In this document: piece after piece, positions 59,146 through 64,000 of the stretch
Numbering within the stretch: the stretch's first letter is position 1
How the letters are laid out: each line of letters starts with the position of its first letter
Assembly (NCBI GenBank): GCA_964508135.1
Contig: CAZDSU010000018.1
Span: forward strand, 30,601 to 94,600
DNA length: 64,000 nt
Direction of reading: 5' to 3'
Source: UBA6168 sp964508135
GTDB lineage: Bacteria; Bacteroidota; Bacteroidia; Chitinophagales; Saprospiraceae
The notes under the pieces: model-generated
Databases searched by the model: none
Told to the model about the DNA's origin: nothing
Seen by the model: the letters and a program-made list of their open reading frames with translations, nothing else
Translations under genes and position numbers: made by a program

Positions 59146-59672
59146 TAATTCTTGGGCAACTTATTCAAAAACAGTTCCTTAATGCGGCGCTCGGCTTCCG
59201 CTTTTGAAATTCCTTCGTAAAAATCAATGACAAATGGGTGTCGAAACTCAGGCATGGGGAAGGTTTCAGGGCGTTGGCCACCCTTTTTTGCCTTGACGGT
59301 CATGGGTATGATGAGCGTATGCTCGTAGCCCGGAATCCGGTTGCTGAGGTAACCCGTGTAGGTGGCCTCATGGTTGTTGTTGTGGAAATTGGCCTTGTAG
59401 TCGGCAAAGCTCTTTTCGCTCATTGAAACCCAAACCCCATACTCCAAGTCGGTGCAATGGTCGAGCACTTTTTGGTTCATCACCACCCGGATGAAACGGT
59501 CGGTCTGATCCGGGTAGGTGATTTGGCAAAAATCTGAACTGATTTTCCCCAACTGCTTTTGATCCGTCTTCGATAGCTCGAAGTAGGGTGACGGTGTGCC
59601 AAACGCCAGTGCGGGCCATTGGTCAATCAATTGCCCGCAACATTCGCAAGTGAATTTTAGCAGTCCTTCCAT
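59145..59672 (-). CDS. DUF2199 domain-containing protein
   Basis: The 175-residue soluble protein opens FTCECCGQLIDQWPALAFGTP with a CxxCG metal-binding-like start, then YFELSKTDQKQL, CQITYPDQTDRFIRVVMNQ and YGVWVSMSEKSFADYKANF, which is the DUF2199 pattern. No function is known. It lies in a same-strand run between a receiver-domain gene and rfbA, separated by 10 bases from the former, so it may be cotranscribed with it. The stop codon is within the 82-bp palindrome. Confidence 0.8.
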   Translation of the reverse strand: MEGLLKFTCECCGQLIDQWPALAFGTPSPYFELSKTDQKQLGKISSDFCQITYPDQTDRFIRVVMNQKVLDHCTDLEYGVWVSMSEKSFADYKANFHNNNHEATYTGYLSNRIPGYEHTLIIPMTVKAKKGGQRPETFPMPEFRHPFVIDFYEGISKAEAERRIKELFLNKLPKN

Positions 59673-59682
59673 ATTTGAAAAA

Positions 59683-60084
59683 TTATGCTTCGGTGCTTTC
59701 CGCCACTGGGTTGTCCACTGTCTTCTTCTTCCAAAACTGCCGCTTGATGCGAATCGTCAGTTCGTCCGGCTTGATAGGCGCAATCACGAAGTCGTCTGCG
59801 CCAAGCCTCAGCGATTCGAGCAGTAGTTGCTCGTTTTCCACCGTGCCGTAGGTCAGAATCGGCAGCTCAACGATGGTCTCATTTCTGATGAACTGCACGA
59901 TGTCCAATGCCTCGAAATTGGGCATTTCCAAGTCCACCACGACCAAGTCGGGCAGCAGGCTTCGGGTCTTTTCCAGCGCCATTTTAGCGTTGGTTGCCAC
60001 CATCAACTTCCAACCGTTCTTGCGAAAGCGGAACTCGAAAGTGGTCAGCATCAGTTCTTCGGCAGTACAGAGCAGGATGTTCAT
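59683..60084 (-). CDS. Stand-alone response-regulator receiver domain
   Basis: I set the start at 60084 (MNILLCTAEELML); an upstream frame to 60195 is hairpin sequence. The 133-residue protein is a CheY-like domain: the phospho-acceptor is Asp51 in DLVVVDLEMP, the conserved Thr/Ser position lies in ILTYGTVE and the Lys is in APIKPDEL. The first acidic pocket (normally DD after the first strand) is CTAEE, so metal binding uses Glu residues or is weak. No DNA-binding output domain is present. It ends 10 bases before the DUF2199 start. Confidence 0.85.
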   Translation of the reverse strand: MNILLCTAEELMLTTFEFRFRKNGWKLMVATNAKMALEKTRSLLPDLVVVDLEMPNFEALDIVQFIRNETIVELPILTYGTVENEQLLLESLRLGADDFVIAPIKPDELTIRIKRQFWKKKTVDNPVAESTEA

Positions 60085-60101
60085 TTTTTTATAGTGCTTG
60101 A

Positions 60102-60203
60102 GTGTTTTTGTGCTTGAGTGTTTGAGATGAAGTCTGCAAAATTGGTTCGAGTGCGCTAATAGCTGTGCCCCCAAAACACGCAAACACCCAAACACATAAA
60201 CAC
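60102..60203. repeat. Hairpin with GTGCTTGA/GTGTTTG words
   Basis: Arms 60102-60124 and 60181-60203 match at 20 of 23 positions; words of 7-8 bases alternate. It lies upstream of the receiver gene and 5 bases from the E1 stop codon. Confidence 0.65.
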
Positions 60204-60208
60204 AATAA

Positions 60209-62224
60209 TCAGTAAGTTGCTAATTGCTTCACCGCCTCCCTAAACCTTTCCACTGGCATAAAATTCTGCTCCAACGGAACGGCAAACGGAATCGGTGTGT
60301 CCAGCCCCGCCACCCGCTTCACCGGGGCGTCGAGGTGCTCGAACAGGTGCTCTGAAATCCAGGCGGAAAGCTCGCCGCCGACGCCGCCTGTGAGCGTGTC
60401 CTCGTGGAGGATGACGACCCGGTTCGTCTTTTTCACCGAAGCGCTAATTGCCTCATAATCAAGCGGTAAGAGCGTGCGAAGGTCAATGATGTCGGCATCA
60501 ATACCTTCCGCTTCGCAAACTTTCAGCGCCCAGTGAACGCCCATGCCGTAGGTGATGACGCTCACCGCCGAGCCTTCCCGTGCCACCCTCGCCTTGCCGA
60601 TTTCGACGGTATAGTAACCGTCTGGAATCTCCTCCATGATGCTGCGGTACAGCGCTTTGTGCTCAAAATACATGACCGGGTTCGGGTCTTCAAACGCCGC
60701 CAACAGCAGTCCCTTGGCGTCGTAGGGCGTGCTCGGAATGACCACTTTCAAACCTGGTGTGTGCACGAACCAGGCTTCGTTGCTCTGCGAATGGAATGGC
60801 CCCGCCCCTACCCCGCCGCCACTCGGCATCCTGACCACCACATCAGCGTTCACGCCCCAGCGGTAGTGGATCTTGGCGAGGTTGTTCGCGATTTGGTTGA
60901 AGGCGCAGGTCACGAAGTCGGCAAACTGCATCTCCACCATTGACTTAAAACCCTTCAAGCTCAGGCCCAGCGCCGTGCCCACAATGGCGCTTTCGCAAAT
61001 GGGCGTGTTGCGCACCCGCTCCTTTCCAAACTCCTCCATGAAGCCCTGCGTGATTTTGAAAACGCCGCCGTAGTCAGCGATGTCTTGACCCATTAGCACG
61101 AGGTTTTCATGCTTTTGCATGGCCAACCTGAGTCCATCAGATATTGCATCAATGTACCGCTTTTCAGTTTTCGACCCGGCATTTGACTGCCAACTGCCAA
61201 CTGTCGAACTGCCAACTGGCACGGGAGCGTAAACATCACCCAATTCCTCCACCAAATCCGGTTCAATTTCTGGTTCGCTGACCGTGATTTTCCAAGCTGC
61301 CTCGATTTCTTCCTTGATTTCCTTGCGGAATTTGGCCACCGTTTTTTCATCCAAAACGCCCTCTTCGAGCAAAAAACGCTCGTAGTTTTCGAGGGGGTCC
61401 TTCAGCGCCCACTCTTCCAGCAGTTCCTTCGGAACGTACTTCACGCCGCTTGCCTCCTCGTGGCCACGCATTCGGAAGGTCTTGCACTCCACCAGCACGG
61501 GGTGTGGGTTCTTGCGCATTTCGACGGCCAGTTTGTCGAGGGTGTTGTAAACTTCGAGGATGTTGTTGCCGTCAATGATGACGGACTTCATGCCATAGCC
61601 GATGCCCTTGTCGGCAATATTTGCGCAGCGAAACTGCTCCTTCGTGGTAGTGGAAAGGCCGTAGCCGTTGTTTTCAACGATAAAAATCACGGGCAAGTCC
61701 CAGACGGCGGCCACGTTCAGTGCCTCGTGGAAATCGCCCTCACTCGTGCCGCCCTCGCCACTGAAAGCCAATGCGACCCGGCCTTCGCCTTTGAGTTTGT
61801 GTGCCAATGCTACGCCATCGGCAAGTGCCAATTGTGGGCCGAGGTGACTGATCATACCCACGATGCCATAGTCCAAAGTTCCGAAGTGAAATGAGCGCTC
61901 CCGGCCTTTCGAGAAGCCGCTTTTTTTGCCTTGCCACTGTGAAAACAGCGTGGCCAACGGCACGTCTCGCACCGTGAAAACGCCGAGGTTGCGGTGCAGG
62001 GTGAATACCAACTCATCCGGCAACAGGGCGCTGGTGACACCAACGGCAATGGCCTCCTGCCCAATGCCGCTGAACCATTTGGAAATCTGCCCCTGCCGCA
62101 GCAGGATGAGCATTTTTTCCTCAATCATTCTGGGTTTGAGTAGTCGGCGATAGAGCTTGAGCAAGGTTTCGTTGCTCAGTTTTCCTTTTTTGAACTGGAT
62201 GGGTTGGGCAGCTGTAGTCGGCAT
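60209..62224 (-). CDS. Fused E1 alpha/beta subunit of a branched-chain 2-oxoacid or pyruvate-type dehydrogenase
   Basis: This 671-residue fusion has the E1-alpha part first: FSGIGQEAIAVGVTSALL, SFHFGTLDYGIVGMISHLG and the thiamine-diphosphate motif GEGGTSEGDFHEALNVAAVW to VENNGYGLSTTT. It has the E1-beta part from about residue 355: YIDAISDGLRLAMQKHENLVLMGQDIADYGGVFKIT, GFKSMVEMQFADFVTCAFNQI, and HEDTLTGGVGGELSAWI. E1 decarboxylates the 2-oxoacid and reductively acylates a lipoyl-E2. Separate alpha and beta genes are commoner. The linker around residues 335-352 (VPVGSSTVGSWQSNAGS) is encoded by tandem 7-base AACTGCC words. Its substrate could be branched-chain oxoacids; this is not decided. 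Confidence 0.9.
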   Translation of the reverse strand: MPTTAAQPIQFKKGKLSNETLLKLYRRLLKPRMIEEKMLILLRQGQISKWFSGIGQEAIAVGVTSALLPDELVFTLHRNLGVFTVRDVPLATLFSQWQGKKSGFSKGRERSFHFGTLDYGIVGMISHLGPQLALADGVALAHKLKGEGRVALAFSGEGGTSEGDFHEALNVAAVWDLPVIFIVENNGYGLSTTTKEQFRCANIADKGIGYGMKSVIIDGNNILEVYNTLDKLAVEMRKNPHPVLVECKTFRMRGHEEASGVKYVPKELLEEWALKDPLENYERFLLEEGVLDEKTVAKFRKEIKEEIEAAWKITVSEPEIEPDLVEELGDVYAPVPVGSSTVGSWQSNAGSKTEKRYIDAISDGLRLAMQKHENLVLMGQDIADYGGVFKITQGFMEEFGKERVRNTPICESAIVGTALGLSLKGFKSMVEMQFADFVTCAFNQIANNLAKIHYRWGVNADVVVRMPSGGGVGAGPFHSQSNEAWFVHTPGLKVVIPSTPYDAKGLLLAAFEDPNPVMYFEHKALYRSIMEEIPDGYYTVEIGKARVAREGSAVSVITYGMGVHWALKVCEAEGIDADIIDLRTLLPLDYEAISASVKKTNRVVILHEDTLTGGVGGELSAWISEHLFEHLDAPVKRVAGLDTPIPFAVPLEQNFMPVERFREAVKQLATY
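61185..61220. repeat. In-frame tandem 7-base repeat in the E1 linker
   Basis: Five near-copies of AACTGCC in a row (variants GACTGCC, AACTGTC, AACTGGC), on the + strand, translated on the minus strand into the alpha-beta linker. Unlike the other repeats it has no complementary arm. Confidence 0.7.
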
Positions 62225-62252
62225 TTTTCGAACATATTTTAAAAAAGCGGGG

Positions 62253-62260
62253 CAAAGATA
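62253..62260 (-). promoter_or_regulatory. -7 box of the E1 gene
   Basis: CAAAGATA on the + strand reads TATCTTTG on the minus strand, an exact TAnnTTTG box about 28 bases upstream of the start codon. No clear -33 element. The rest of the 240-bp gap to 62464 holds no gene; it carries the promoters for both flanking divergent genes. Confidence 0.5.
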
Positions 62261-62464
62261 GCGGAAAGTCGCGGTGAAGGCACAGCTTTTCTTGATTCAT
62301 TTTCTGCTTGCTGAAATAGAAAGTAGACTTTTCCTTAAGAGCATGTTTGCGACTTGATGGTTGAGACAAAGATGAACATGAACTGATTTTTTTTGTATTT
62401 TTACCCAATAACCTAAAATCCAAAACTGATTCAATGACCATTTTTAATATCCCAATCTTTCAAA

Positions 62465-63958
62465 ATGAAATTTTTTTCTCTCTACTCCTTCCTACTTATT
62501 TCTTTCTTGACGCCTTCCTGTTTAAATGCTCAAGCTCCCCCTATACAATGGCAAAACACTATCGGCGGGTCGGATGGTGACTGGCTTCACGCTATACATC
62601 AACTGAGTGATGGCGGATATATCTTGGGAGGGTATTCGGCATCCAACTCGTCAGGGGATAAAACCGAGGATAACCAAGGTGGGCAGGATATGTGGGTAGT
62701 GAAATTGGATGCTAACGGCGAAGTCCTTTGGCAAAACACCATTGGAGGATCGGAAATTGATCAGCTTTCCACGCTCAACACAACGACTGATGGTGGGTAC
62801 ATTTTAGGCGGATATACTGAATCAAACACTTCAGGTGATAAGACCGAAGACAATCATGGACTTAGTGATTATTGGATACTGAAACTTGATGCAGATGGCC
62901 ACATACAATGGCAGAATACCATTGGAGGCACCAGCTATGACGTACTCAGTGAAGTACAGCAAACAAACGACGGAGGGTTTATTATTGGTGGCAGATCCGA
63001 TTCCAGTATCTCTGGTGACAAGATAGAGAATTCTCAAGGAAGCTATGATTATTGGGTAGTAAAATTAGATGCAAGTGGTAATATTCATTGGCAAAATACT
63101 ATCGGTGGAGCGGACTATGACTTTTTCACGTCTTTGCAGCAAACAAGTGACAACGGTTATATTTTAGGTGGATTTACTAAATCAGATATTTCAGGGGACA
63201 AGACTGAAGATAGCCATGGGAAAGAGGATTATTGGGTTGTAAAACTAGATGATTTAGGTATAATTCAATGGCAAAAGACCATTGGCGGGTCGGAATACGA
63301 TAGGCTGAATGCTCTGCTGCAAACCAGCGATGGGGGATATATCCTTGGAGGGGAGTCTTTGTCCGATATTTCTGGTGACAAAACAGAAAACGGCGTTGGA
63401 GGATATGATTATTGGGTGGTGAAATTGAATGACATGGGTTCAATTCAGTGGCAAAACACCATTGGGGGAACAGACTTTGATTATCTTACAACTCTCCAGC
63501 AAACGACTGATGGAGGTTATTTGCTCGGCGGTTATTCCTTGTCCAATATTTCAGGCGACAAAACTGAAAACAGCCGTGGTTATGGTGACTATTGGATTGT
63601 TAAGCTATCTCCACTCGGGGATATCCAATGGCAAAAAACCATTGGAGGGGAATTTGAAGACCGAGCGTACTCACTACAACAAACTAACGACGGGGCATAT
63701 ATCTTGGGAGGATTTTCTTATTCCAACATTTCTGGCGAAAAGACTGAAGATTGTCAAGGGGGTCATGATTTTTGGGTAGTAAAAATAGGGGTAACCACTC
63801 CGACTATCAACAAGAATCAAGCACCAGTTACGTTTCTACCGTTACCCAACCCATTTTCAGACCATTTTACTTTACAACTTAATGTACCAGCCGTAATCGA
63901 TTTAAATGCACAAATCCACAACCAGTTGGGTAGGATTGTTAGTGAATTATACTTTTGA
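62465..63958 (+). CDS. Secreted repeat protein: seven 60-residue IQWQNTIGG repeats and a short sorting-like tail
   Basis: The 497-residue precursor has an N-terminal signal (LLISFLTPSCLNAQ). Seven near-identical units of about 60 residues follow, each with WQNTIGG, then LQQTxDGGYILGGY, SGDKTEDxxGxxDYWVVKLD. These are beta-propeller-like or SBBP-type repeats often seen in secreted Bacteroidota proteins. After them comes LPLPNPFSDHFTLQLN, the start of a T9SS type A C-terminal domain, but the frame stops at TGA 63956-63958 only some 35 residues later, with no KLV-type ending. It is therefore shorter than a normal sorting domain and may be truncated or frameshifted near the end. Confidence 0.8.
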   Translation: MKFFSLYSFLLISFLTPSCLNAQAPPIQWQNTIGGSDGDWLHAIHQLSDGGYILGGYSASNSSGDKTEDNQGGQDMWVVKLDANGEVLWQNTIGGSEIDQLSTLNTTTDGGYILGGYTESNTSGDKTEDNHGLSDYWILKLDADGHIQWQNTIGGTSYDVLSEVQQTNDGGFIIGGRSDSSISGDKIENSQGSYDYWVVKLDASGNIHWQNTIGGADYDFFTSLQQTSDNGYILGGFTKSDISGDKTEDSHGKEDYWVVKLDDLGIIQWQKTIGGSEYDRLNALLQTSDGGYILGGESLSDISGDKTENGVGGYDYWVVKLNDMGSIQWQNTIGGTDFDYLTTLQQTTDGGYLLGGYSLSNISGDKTENSRGYGDYWIVKLSPLGDIQWQKTIGGEFEDRAYSLQQTNDGAYILGGFSYSNISGEKTEDCQGGHDFWVVKIGVTTPTINKNQAPVTFLPLPNPFSDHFTLQLNVPAVIDLNAQIHNQLGRIVSELYF

Positions 63959-64000
63959 GCGTTAGGTTTTGTCTGTTCCTACATAATCAACCCAGGATAG

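Noticed and set aside
63940..64000. attC-like GTTAGGT after the repeat protein
   Set aside because: GTTAGGT at the end of the window fits GTTRRRY, but no partner R'' box or hairpin is visible and the window ends; chance match is likely.

Overview
The window reads as a chromosomal segment of a Bacteroidota bacterium, probably a Saprospiria-like lineage. The lineage is inferred from type IX secretion genes (a PorP/SprF barrel, a PorE-like OmpA protein, and cargo with type A or type B sorting domains), from promoters with the Bacteroidota -7 box TAnnTTTG, and from weak or absent Shine-Dalgarno sequences. No rRNA, tRNA, CRISPR array or complete insertion sequence was seen.

Bases 1-12620 hold an anaerobic benzoyl-CoA degradation cluster. 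It contains the C-terminal end of a BcrA/BadF-type ATPase subunit cut by the window edge, a thiolase, 6-hydroxycyclohex-1-ene-carbonyl-CoA dehydrogenase (Had), 6-oxocyclohex-1-ene-carbonyl-CoA hydrolase (Oah), cyclohexa-1,5-diene-carbonyl-CoA hydratase (Dch) and a fused 3-hydroxyacyl-CoA dehydrogenase/enoyl-CoA hydratase. Together these can take benzoyl-CoA through ring reduction, hydration, oxidation and ring cleavage into beta-oxidation. Interleaved are a beta-propeller lipoprotein, an outer-membrane barrel and an MbnP/MbnH-like copper protein and dihaem pair.

Bases 12700-27300 hold respiratory nitrate reduction: DoxX, a second barrel paralogue, a membrane-tethered dihaem cytochrome c, narG, narH, narJ, narI, a small membrane protein, two NarK transporters and a carboxymuconolactone-decarboxylase-like protein. 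An AT-rich lipoprotein gene with an attC-like hairpin splits narH from narJ. Bases 27500-37600 look like the nitrosative-stress and anaerobic-metabolism part: three haemerythrin-type proteins including the Fe-S repair protein RIC, an Rrf2 regulator with three cysteines, a NapH/NosR-like membrane Fe-S protein, HemN, tryptophanase and a His-rich multi-spanning protein. The simplest reading is a nitrate-respiring, aromatic-degrading Bacteroidota.

Bases 37600-64000 are housekeeping and envelope genes: Uma2 nuclease, FabI, HPPD, DUF58, the T9SS trio, a beta-helix surface protein, a GT2, TIGR02757, a degenerate M48-like lipoprotein, RfbA, DUF2199, a lone receiver domain, a fused E1 alpha/beta dehydrogenase and a 7 x 60-residue repeat protein.

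The most unusual non-coding feature is a large set of long, near-perfect hairpins. Many have arms built from tandem words of about 7-11 bases, with a different word at most sites. Nearly all lie within about 25 bases of a stop codon, including inside operons. One sits between divergent genes, and one lies in frame inside the dehydrogenase/hydratase gene. A shared operator-promoter block links the nar-region barrel promoter with the Rrf2/RIC promoter.
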